Positions 5,330-10,801 of a stretch of DNA of 24,563 bases are shown here, one piece after another. Every line of letters begins with the position of its first letter. The stretch's first letter is position 1. The stretch lies in IMG/VR virus record IMGVR_UViG_3300025115_000054, positions 1 to 24,563 of that record; one strand, 5' to 3'. The notes under the pieces are model-generated. The model saw nothing but the letters and a program-made list of their open reading frames with translations, did no database searches and was not told where the DNA came from. The DNA is from a virus. A program made the position numbers and the translations under genes.

Positions 5330-5590
5330 CTACTCAAGAGACCACTCAAGTCTGTACTGCCGATAAGTAGTACCGTCAATGTCCTTGTCCTTCGTGTATT
5401 CGTACAGCACGTCCATGCCACTACCTTTGAGACTCAGCATATCACCTAAGCGACACGCTGTGGTATCACCTACGATACCCTTCACGCCGTTCTTAAGCGT
5501 TGCAATGCACCACCCGCCTTTCGAATACCTGAAACTGCTGATTGCAGACTTACCCTTGTCGGCGTTAGCCGATTTCTTTTCTGTTGCCAT
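5330..5590 (-). CDS. Hypothetical protein (86 aa), first leftward gene
   Basis: An ATG at 5590 opens an 86-codon frame ending in TAG. The first 17 residues are Lys/Ala/Ser-rich and probably disordered (ATEKKSANADKGKSA); the rest looks like a small beta-rich domain (GGWCIATLKNGVKGIVGD). GC content is higher than in the next leftward genes. It is the first leftward gene from the divergent region and has its own terminator, so it may be a highly expressed early protein. The leader contains TGTCTAACT and ACTAAATAGCAAA, related to the other leftward leaders. Confidence 0.7.
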   Translation of the reverse strand: MATEKKSANADKGKSAISSFRYSKGGWCIATLKNGVKGIVGDTTACRLGDMLSLKGSGMDVLYEYTKDKDIDGTTYRQYRLEWSLE

Positions 5591-5599
5591 TGTCTTTGC

Positions 5600-5724
5600 T
5601 ATTTAGTTAGACACTCAGTTAGCGTGATTGACCCGTACGTCATTTCCCGCTCGGAGAGCATAGGGGACTCTGAATGGGGGTGCTTTCCCCTCTCTAAAAT
5701 ATTTTTCAAAAAAATTTAAAAAAA
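5600..5724. other. Divergent intergenic region with bulged inverted repeat
   Basis: This gap separates the leftward and rightward gene sets. It contains an inverted repeat (AGAG-cat-AGGGGA near 5657-5669 with TTCCCCT-CTCT near 5684-5695) followed by an A/T tract of about 45 bases. Such a site could hold promoters for both directions or a replication start, but no iteron set is visible. Confidence 0.4.
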
Positions 5725-5762
5725 ATGTAACAAAATTTTTAGTGGTACGTATATAGGTATAT
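5725..5762 (+). promoter_or_regulatory. Candidate phage promoter element, copy E1
   Basis: ATGTAAC at 5725-5731, 16 bases, CGTATA at 5748-5753, then N5 and ATAT ending at 5762. The same blocks at the same spacing occur at 6838 and 8128. It ends 22 bases before the start codon of the methyltransferase gene. Confidence 0.6.
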
Positions 5763-5784
5763 AAAACGCAAAGCCGCCAAACCA

Positions 5785-6237
5785 ATGAAAAACAGAAATT
5801 TAAACCATAGTGATAATTGGGCTACTCCAAAAGAATTTTACGACAAACTAAATGCTGAGTTTGCGTTTGACTTTGATCCTTGCCCTTTAAACGAGAATGG
5901 AATAACGCCTGATAAAGATGGCTTACTGATTGAATGGGGGCAAAGGAATTACATAAACCCCCCATACAGTAGAAACTTAAAAGAGGCGTTTGTAATGAAA
6001 GCCATTGAAGAAAGTAAAAAGGGCAAGTTGTGTGTAATGCTATTGCCTGTATCAACTTCAACAAAACTATTCCACGAGGCAATACAGCCAAACGCAAACG
6101 AGATCCGATTTGTAAAAGGTCGTATAAAATTCGTTGGAGTAAATACCAAAGGAGAATTAGTAAATAATAAAGCCCCAATGCACGATAGCATGATCGTTGT
6201 TTTCGGGTGCGGTGGCAAAAAAAATAATGTCGCCTAA
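5785..6237 (+). CDS. Phage DNA N6-adenine methyltransferase (Dam family)
   Basis: The 150-residue product has the short layout of the phage-type DNA N6-adenine methyltransferase family: a NWATP motif near the N-terminus (residues 11-15), FDPCP (30-34), the catalytic NPPY (58-61), a strand ending in CVMLLP, and a C-terminal strand IVVFG. NPPY is the N6-adenine signature. These enzymes transfer a methyl group from S-adenosylmethionine to adenine in DNA and typically protect phage DNA from host restriction. No restriction enzyme gene is adjacent, so it is solitary. The recognition site cannot be read from the sequence. It is the first rightward gene after the divergent region, so early expression is likely. 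Confidence 0.9.
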   Translation: MKNRNLNHSDNWATPKEFYDKLNAEFAFDFDPCPLNENGITPDKDGLLIEWGQRNYINPPYSRNLKEAFVMKAIEESKKGKLCVMLLPVSTSTKLFHEAIQPNANEIRFVKGRIKFVGVNTKGELVNNKAPMHDSMIVVFGCGGKKNNVA

Positions 6238-6262
6238 CTATCTTATAAAGTAATATTATGGT

Positions 6263-6457
6263 ATGGTAAAACCTGCAGAAGTATTATTATTTTATTTTCA
6301 GTTAAGGGACAAAGTGGAGTCTCTATATAAGGAATTAGAGGATGATACACTTAGACCTGATGTTAGGGTAAGGAAGCAGGATTATATAGATATGTACCTT
6401 TCAATGATGGAAGAGGCCAATTATGAATATTTTAAGAAATCTACACAGTTAAATTAG
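6263..6457 (+). CDS. Hypothetical protein (64 aa)
   Basis: An ATG at 6263 opens a 64-codon frame ending in TAG. The product is almost wholly helical and charged (FQLRDKVESLYKELEDD, DYIDMYLSMMEEANYEYFKK), so it may be a small helical bundle or a coiled-coil subunit. The next gene starts only 2 bases after its stop, indicating coupling. No family recognised. Confidence 0.7.
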   Translation: MVKPAEVLLFYFQLRDKVESLYKELEDDTLRPDVRVRKQDYIDMYLSMMEEANYEYFKKSTQLN

Positions 6458-6459
6458 GT

Positions 6460-6843
6460 ATGAAAGTTAATTATAGTGATATAAGGATATTGAATGATCT
6501 TACGGTAGTCAGAGTGATAGAACCTGAGTTTACTAAGGTAATGCGTAAGACTGTAGATAGGGACAACCCTAGGAATAAGGGTAAGGATCCTATAAAAGAT
6601 AATATGATTATGAAGGAGGTTGAGGAGAAGGTTACAAAAGATTTACAGGTAGCTGAGGTACTTAACATTGCTGCAGATAATAAATTTGGTATTAAGGTTG
6701 GTGATTTAGTAGTTGTTAACTTTAATAGGTTGAAGAAATTTGATATGTGGTCCGAAGGTACAGACACAGAGGATGTGGAATTTAATGTAGGAAAAGCTAT
6801 ATACGGGCTATCAAATTATGAGATTTTTGGCGTAAAAATGTAA
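6460..6843 (+). CDS. Hypothetical protein, possibly GroES-like fold (127 aa)
   Basis: The frame starts 2 bases past the previous stop. Features that recall GroES-type co-chaperonins are an N-terminal strand (RILNDLTVVRVIE), a central long insertion rich in Lys and Asp (about residues 25-60) where GroES has its mobile loop, then a beta strand after a glycine turn (KFGIKVGDLVVVNFN) and a final strand YEIFGVK. Many phages carry such proteins to redirect host GroEL to capsid folding. The similarity is by eye and weak; the long polar loop is also compatible with an unrelated beta protein. Its stop codon lies inside promoter element E2. Confidence 0.45.
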   Translation: MKVNYSDIRILNDLTVVRVIEPEFTKVMRKTVDRDNPRNKGKDPIKDNMIMKEVEEKVTKDLQVAEVLNIAADNKFGIKVGDLVVVNFNRLKKFDMWSEGTDTEDVEFNVGKAIYGLSNYEIFGVKM

Positions 6844-6875
6844 CCTTTTTTTAGGGGTTACGTATAAGTAAATAT
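6838..6875 (+). promoter_or_regulatory. Candidate phage promoter element, copy E2
   Basis: ATGTAAC at 6838-6844, 16 bases, CGTATA at 6861-6866, N5 and ATAT ending at 6875. It overlaps the stop codon of the upstream gene and faces a stretch with hairpins but no gene, so it may drive the candidate RNA at 6876-7050. Confidence 0.6.
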
Positions 6876-7050
6876 ATGCCCTAGGGGGATAAGCTGCCCT
6901 AGCAAGCCACGGGTAAAAGTTAAGCTCTTAAATGAGCACCTCAAACTTCAGTTCACAAGACTGTTGGTTCAGGCAAAATAGCTACAGTCAAAGGTGACTG
7001 GCTGCATAAAAGCGGTGTGATGGGATCATAAAATTACTCTAGGGTGGGAA
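6876..7050 (+). ncRNA. Candidate structured RNA downstream of element E2
   Basis: No gene is visible. Hairpins: CTAGGG (6881-6886) with CCCTAG (6897-6902); GCTC (6924-6927) with GAGC (6934-6937); CAGT (6949-6952) with ACTG (6960-6963); and AGC plus CAGTCA (6980-6990) with TGACTG plus GCT (6995-7003) over an AAGG loop. A second CTAGGG at 7039-7044 can also pair with 6897-6902, which would close the whole element and exclude the first hairpin. This is the form of a switch or an independent RNA. No known RNA family is recognised. Confidence 0.5.
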
Positions 7051-7079
7051 GTTAGGTTAAAAATATTAAATAATATGTT

Positions 7080-7217
7080 ATGAACAGACCAGACCCAAAA
7101 TCAGTTAACCCCTACAGTACTCAGTTACAAAGGCTGAGACTACGGGAGATCCGTAAAGTTAAGGAGAAGAATATAAAATTGTTAAGGTTGATTAAATATA
7201 GTATTAATGGTAGGTAA
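7080..7217 (+). CDS. Small basic protein (45 aa)
   Basis: An ATG at 7080 opens a 45-codon frame ending in TAA at 7215-7217. The product is strongly basic and mostly helical (LQRLRLREIRKVKEKNIKLL), so it may bind nucleic acid. It overlaps the first possible ATG of the next gene (7207) but ends just before the second (7222), suggesting translational coupling. It is short, so there is a real chance it is not a gene. Confidence 0.5.
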   Translation: MNRPDPKSVNPYSTQLQRLRLREIRKVKEKNIKLLRLIKYSINGR

Positions 7218-7647
7218 ATCAATGGATGAGAAAGAGCCAAAGAACAAATACTTATGTATTAAATGGTTAGAATGGTTTAAGGATTTTGTAGCAGCACATC
7301 ATGTCCTGACCATATCTAATGAAGTATTAGCAAATACCACTAGGGAGTTTGAGTATGACTTCTTAACAGTACAGGGTGATACTGGTGAAATGGGTTTTGA
7401 TTCAAGGTTTGTATTTAAGTTTAAAGGTAATGATAGGGTAGTCACTGTACCATTTGTACGAATTAGGTCTGCAGAGATAAGTACATTTTATGATACTGTA
7501 TTAAGCACATTAACTAGGTATATTATATATGGTAAGGAGTTTATGGGTGTAGCTAATATATTATGTGGTAATGCAGTTATTAATTGGCAGGCCCCAAAGG
7601 GGGAGCAGTATACATTAAAGGACTTAATTAAGCATGGAGACAAATAA
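7207..7647 (+). CDS. Hypothetical protein (146 aa, or 141 from the inner start)
   Basis: Frame of 146 codons from the ATG at 7207; the in-frame ATG at 7222 (MDEKEPKNK) follows the stop of the 45-aa gene by 4 bases and may be the true start. The product has a helical N-terminal part with Trp-rich LCIKWLEWFKDF and a beta-rich middle (FDSRFVFKFKGNDRVVTVPF). No recognised motif. It overlaps the next gene by 14 bases, and the two may encode partners. Confidence 0.7.
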   Translation: MVGKSMDEKEPKNKYLCIKWLEWFKDFVAAHHVLTISNEVLANTTREFEYDFLTVQGDTGEMGFDSRFVFKFKGNDRVVTVPFVRIRSAEISTFYDTVLSTLTRYIIYGKEFMGVANILCGNAVINWQAPKGEQYTLKDLIKHGDK

Positions 7648-8059
7648 TTATTATACACCTACTATTGAAGAGTTTCATGTTGGGTTTGAGTATGAACGAC
7701 TACTTCATGATATTTTTATAGGTTTAATTTGTGATACTAATGATATTGAAACAATAGAGGTATTACTAGGTGAAAACCCAGGGGAAATTAGGGTTAAATA
7801 TTTAGATAAAGTAGATTTTGCGGAGTTAGGGTTTATACATAAAGAAGATCAAGGTATGTCAGAGAATGGTGGGTTTATATATACTATACCAGATCCACAC
7901 TTTCAAAAAGCAGATATAATGGTTAGGTATTGGGTTAGTACTGGTTCTTATAGATTAAGAATAGATAGAATTAATGGTTGTATCTTTGATGGTACAATTA
8001 AAAATAAATCTGAATTGAAAAGGTTAATTAAACAATTAGGTATAGAACAAGTTCTGTAG
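7634..8059 (+). CDS. Hypothetical protein (141 aa)
   Basis: An ATG at 7634 inside the end of the previous gene opens a 141-codon frame ending in TAG. The product is acidic, with alternating strands (EIRVKYLDKVDFAELGFIH, KADIMVRYWVSTGSYRLRI) and a final helix KSELKRLIKQLG. No family recognised. An intrinsic terminator 24 bases downstream makes it the last gene of this rightward unit. Confidence 0.72.
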   Translation: METNNYYTPTIEEFHVGFEYERLLHDIFIGLICDTNDIETIEVLLGENPGEIRVKYLDKVDFAELGFIHKEDQGMSENGGFIYTIPDPHFQKADIMVRYWVSTGSYRLRIDRINGCIFDGTIKNKSELKRLIKQLGIEQVL

Positions 8060-8082
8060 GTTAGTAGTTGCTATGTGTTAGG

Positions 8083-8119
8083 CTAAGGTTGGTAGTATTA
8101 TTACTGACCTTAGTTTTTT
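8083..8119 (+). terminator. Intrinsic terminator of the first rightward operon
   Basis: CTAAGGT (8083-8089) pairs with ACCTTAG (8107-8113), with an inner AGTA/TACT extension, and six T follow (8114-8119). It separates the operon that starts at the methyltransferase gene from the next element, E3. Confidence 0.85.
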
Positions 8120-8127
8120 GTATATAT

Positions 8128-8165
8128 ATGTAACATTTTTTTGTTATCCCCGTATACCAGTATAT
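8128..8165 (+). promoter_or_regulatory. Candidate phage promoter element, copy E3
   Basis: ATGTAAC at 8128-8134, 16 bases, CGTATA at 8151-8156, N5 and ATAT ending at 8165. It lies just after a terminator and 19 bases before the next start codon, where a promoter is expected. It may drive the genes from 8185 into the virion module. Confidence 0.65.
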
Positions 8166-8184
8166 TAGTAACAAATACAGTAAT

Positions 8185-8376
8185 ATGGTAATATTAAAGC
8201 AACTATTAAAACGTAGGTTACATTGGGTAGATCTTGACAAAGATATATTTAATGAGGATGTAGTTAGGACAAAGGTATGGTTTGGTATATTTAAATTTGT
8301 GAACAGCGCAGATGTTAAACATACATTACCTGCAAATAAAGGTAAAAATAAAATAGGTTTTATAGATGGGGAGTAG
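8185..8376 (+). CDS. Hypothetical protein (63 aa)
   Basis: An ATG at 8185 opens a 63-codon frame ending in TAG. The protein is small and basic at the N-terminus (LKQLLKRRLHWVDLDK) with an aromatic middle (KVWFGIFKF). It is the first gene after candidate promoter E3, and the next gene overlaps its end by 11 bases. No family recognised. Confidence 0.65.
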   Translation: MVILKQLLKRRLHWVDLDKDIFNEDVVRTKVWFGIFKFVNSADVKHTLPANKGKNKIGFIDGE

Positions 8377-9073
8377 TTTAATCTTTGCTATAGACTTTGA
8401 CGGTACTATAGTTGATAATGAATATCCATTCATAGGGGCATTAAAACCTAATGCCAAGGATGTGATAAATAGTCTATATGAGTGTGGTCATTATGTGTTG
8501 ATTTGGACATGTAGGTCAGATGATGATTATAGTGATGGTACAATGCATGATGTTAAAGAGTTCCTAGATAAGAATGATGTATTATATCATGGTATAAATG
8601 TTAATGCTCCTATAGAGTTTGTTGGGTTTTCACCATACCCAAAGATTTGGGCCGATGTATATATTGATGATAGGCAACTTGGTGGTTTACCTAACGATTG
8701 GTTAGAGATATTAAATATGGTTAATAAAGAATTAAAAAATAGGCAAATGGAAGAAGTTACATTAATTTCTAAAACAGAAACAGTATATCCTATATTTGAA
8801 TATTGTACTATTATAGACAGGGATGGTTTTCTTGGCCTTGAGAAAGGTAGTAAGTTATATTTTGATATAGTAGATGAAGTATATAAATATTATCGTGATT
8901 TTGAATTAAAAGGTGATACCAGTGCATATGAAGAAGAGAATGCATTAGTATTGACAATTTCTGTTGTACATCAATTAGTGTCAGATGACATTATGGAGTA
9001 TGGTGGTAAATTAATATCAGATACTGAAATGTTACCTGAAGAGAAAGAACTTATGTTAAAAAATAGTAAATAA
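8366..9073 (+). CDS. HAD-superfamily hydrolase with C-terminal extension (235 aa)
   Basis: The N-terminal 105 residues carry haloacid-dehalogenase motifs: FAIDFDGT (Asp10 nucleophile, Asp12), IWTCRS (Thr48 as motif II), a possible motif III Lys93 and YIDDR (Asp101, Asp102 as motif IV). HAD enzymes mostly remove phosphate from nucleotides, sugars or proteins. A break near residue 120 is followed by about 110 residues of unrelated helical and acidic sequence (EEKELMLK at the end), possibly a second domain with its own function. The substrate is unknown; nucleotide or polynucleotide 3'-phosphate is common in phages. The ATG overlaps the previous gene. Confidence 0.8.
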   Translation: MGSSLIFAIDFDGTIVDNEYPFIGALKPNAKDVINSLYECGHYVLIWTCRSDDDYSDGTMHDVKEFLDKNDVLYHGINVNAPIEFVGFSPYPKIWADVYIDDRQLGGLPNDWLEILNMVNKELKNRQMEEVTLISKTETVYPIFEYCTIIDRDGFLGLEKGSKLYFDIVDEVYKYYRDFELKGDTSAYEEENALVLTISVVHQLVSDDIMEYGGKLISDTEMLPEEKELMLKNSK

Positions 9074-9074
9074 T

Positions 9075-9422
9075 ATGGAAGGAAAGGAAATTAAATCAGA
9101 AAGTATACCATTTGAATATGGTGATTTAACATTAATATGTTCATGTGGTCATACTAAGATTTTACACAGTAATGTACAACATGGTGTTAATTTTTATTTA
9201 TTCAATAATGATGAGAGTTATATTGAATTAGAATGTGATGAATGTAAAAGTAATTTATCATTGAAATTAAGACCAGCACTTGAACCTCCAATAAAAGATG
9301 CAATTATAGAACCTATAGGTGAGTGTGATACTCCTGATTGTGGTTGTATTGTTGAAGCTAATGATAAAGAAGAAAAAGAATATGTAGAAGATGAACTTTC
9401 GGAGAATAGTACAGAAGAATAA
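9075..9422 (+). CDS. Acidic Cys-rich protein, putative zinc ribbon (115 aa)
   Basis: An ATG one base past the previous stop opens a 115-codon frame. Cysteines come in pairs: CSC (22, 24), CDEC (54, 57) and a third group CDTPDCGC (84, 89, 91). The first two pairs fit a zinc ribbon with a 30-residue spacer. The last 25 residues are very acidic (NDKEEKEYVEDELSENS). Such a protein could contact RNA polymerase or DNA; no family is recognised. The next gene starts 32 bases before its stop in another frame. Confidence 0.7.
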   Translation: MEGKEIKSESIPFEYGDLTLICSCGHTKILHSNVQHGVNFYLFNNDESYIELECDECKSNLSLKLRPALEPPIKDAIIEPIGECDTPDCGCIVEANDKEEKEYVEDELSENSTEE

Positions 9423-9789
9423 AATATTCACGGAGTATGTTCGAATAATGAATGGGATTTTCGGTCTCTCCCCAAGGGAAGCCGAAGTCTATTCGTTACT
9501 ACTTAAAATAAACGATTCAGTTAATAATTCTGGGTTGAGTAAGTTTAAGATGAATATACTTAATACGGAGAATAGACGTATTATAATGCGTGAATGCAAT
9601 ATAACTAAAACTAATTTATCTAGACAGATAATTAAGTTTAAAGAGTTAGGTTTAGTTAGGTATGATGAGGCTACTAATATATATTATATACCTGATTATG
9701 TTGCACCTAAATTTGCTAGTGGGCATACTGTAGAGATAACTTTTACTTTAAGTACTGTATCAGATGAACAGACAGGATCTGATAATTAG
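9391..9789 (+). CDS. Winged-helix DNA-binding protein (132 aa)
   Basis: The core fits a winged helix-turn-helix: helix LSPREAEVYSLLLKI (27-40), helix around residues 60-68, recognition helix NITKTNLSRQIIKFKELG (70-87) and a wing with VRYDEATNIYYI (89-100). This layout is common in MarR-like regulators and phage replication or transcription switches. The start at 9391 overlaps the previous gene by 32 bases; an alternative ATG at 9448 would remove 19 residues but keep the domain. Being directly upstream of the packaging genes, it may regulate late transcription; this is inferred from position only. Confidence 0.7.
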   Translation: MNFRRIVQKNKIFTEYVRIMNGIFGLSPREAEVYSLLLKINDSVNNSGLSKFKMNILNTENRRIIMRECNITKTNLSRQIIKFKELGLVRYDEATNIYYIPDYVAPKFASGHTVEITFTLSTVSDEQTGSDN

Positions 9790-10150
9790 GCAGATATCTT
9801 TAAACCATATGATTAACGAAAGGGTGGTGAGACATATTGTATCACACCCAATTTTATTTGCTAAACAGCGTATGGCAGATCCTAATGATGATAGGCCAAT
9901 ACGCATTAAATATTTTGGGACATTTGTACAAAAGAAGATAGCAAATAAAGAGAATGTTAGGCGTTTGAACGAGGTATTAAAATTGGTTAGGTTAAACTCT
10001 ACTCATTATCTTAATGTATTTGATGGGTTATTTAATGACATGGATGAGATATTAAAACATATTCGTACAGCATTTAATACAAGGGATAAAGAAGAGTTTG
10101 ACGCAGTATATAATATTATAGTTAACAATAAATGTAAACATGGCGATTAA
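9764..10150 (+). CDS. Hypothetical protein (128 aa)
   Basis: An ATG at 9764 inside the end of the winged-helix gene opens a 128-codon frame ending in TAA. The N-terminal part contains HPILFAKQRMADPND and IRIKYFGTFVQKK; the rest is helical (ENVRRLNEVLKLV, DEILKHIRTAF). The IRIKYFGTF strand loosely recalls part of HU/IHF proteins, but no complete HU fold is present. It is last in its group before a 78-bp gap that holds a small hairpin (GTTGCCT with AGGTAAC, near 10187-10205). Confidence 0.72.
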   Translation: MNRQDLIIRQISLNHMINERVVRHIVSHPILFAKQRMADPNDDRPIRIKYFGTFVQKKIANKENVRRLNEVLKLVRLNSTHYLNVFDGLFNDMDEILKHIRTAFNTRDKEEFDAVYNIIVNNKCKHGD

Positions 10151-10228
10151 TTAAAGCTATTAATTAAGTCTTGTTTATTTGTAGTGGTTGCCTAAATAAG
10201 GTAACAAAATTAAAATGTTTAAGTTATA

Positions 10229-10801
10229 ATGAGAGTATTTGATATTTCAAATGGGGCTGTAACATTAGATCCGAGCAGATTAATTATACCGGAGTTTAAT
10301 GCATTATGGCGCAGAGATAAAAATAAAGACAAATTAAGGGCTACAAAAGAAATATCATATATTGTTTTTATGTACGATTTATCTGTAGATAATCCTTATA
10401 GGGGTTATTTAGAGATAGAAAGAGATCTAGTATTAAGGCGTGATTTCTTTCCTGATGGTAAATGGGAACCTGATGAATTAGTACAGAAAGCAATTAAGAA
10501 GTTTCGTGAACTAAGTGAAACAACTAATACTAGGTTATTAGCTAGTGCTAGGTCAGCAGCGGAAAAGCTTGCTACTTATTTTGAAGAGGTTGATTTCAAA
10601 CAATTAGATTCACAAGGTAAACCAGTATATTCTGCAAGGGAACTTGCATCTAACTTAGCAGCTGTAGGTAATATTGTTAAGTCATTAACATTCCTAGAGG
10701 AGCAAGTTAGGAAAGAATCCTTGGATAATACTGTGGCCAGAGGTGGTTCAGATATAGGTATGTATGAAATACCTAAGTTAGATTTTGATTATGGCATATA
10801 A
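10229..10801 (+). CDS. Candidate small terminase subunit (190 aa)
   Basis: The 190-residue product precedes and overlaps the large terminase gene, the normal place for the small subunit, which binds the packaging site and hands DNA to the motor. It is mostly helical, with two predicted long helices (LVQKAIKKFRELSETT; then LASNLAAVGNIVKSLTFLEEQVRK), as in oligomeric small terminases. A clear DNA-binding helix-turn-helix is not visible, so the call rests on position, size and helical content. The ATG follows an A/T-rich leader. The last bases overlap the ATG of the terminase gene (ATGGCATATAA), a sign of coupled translation. Confidence 0.55.
   Translation: MRVFDISNGAVTLDPSRLIIPEFNALWRRDKNKDKLRATKEISYIVFMYDLSVDNPYRGYLEIERDLVLRRDFFPDGKWEPDELVQKAIKKFRELSETTNTRLLASARSAAEKLATYFEEVDFKQLDSQGKPVYSARELASNLAAVGNIVKSLTFLEEQVRKESLDNTVARGGSDIGMYEIPKLDFDYGI

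Noticed and set aside
5822-6218. Leftward frames antisense to the methyltransferase gene
   Set aside because: They are shadows of a clearly recognised enzyme on the plus strand.
6263-9789. Recoding of TAG as an amino acid, known in some crAss-like phages
   Set aside because: TAG ends several genes where the next start follows at once (6455-6457, 8057-8059, 8374-8376, 9787-9789), and no gene is interrupted by in-frame TAG; TAA and TGA also act as stops.
10785-10790. TTG at 10785 as start of the large terminase
   Set aside because: The ATG at 10791 is six bases downstream, overlaps the previous stop in the usual way and is the more common start codon.
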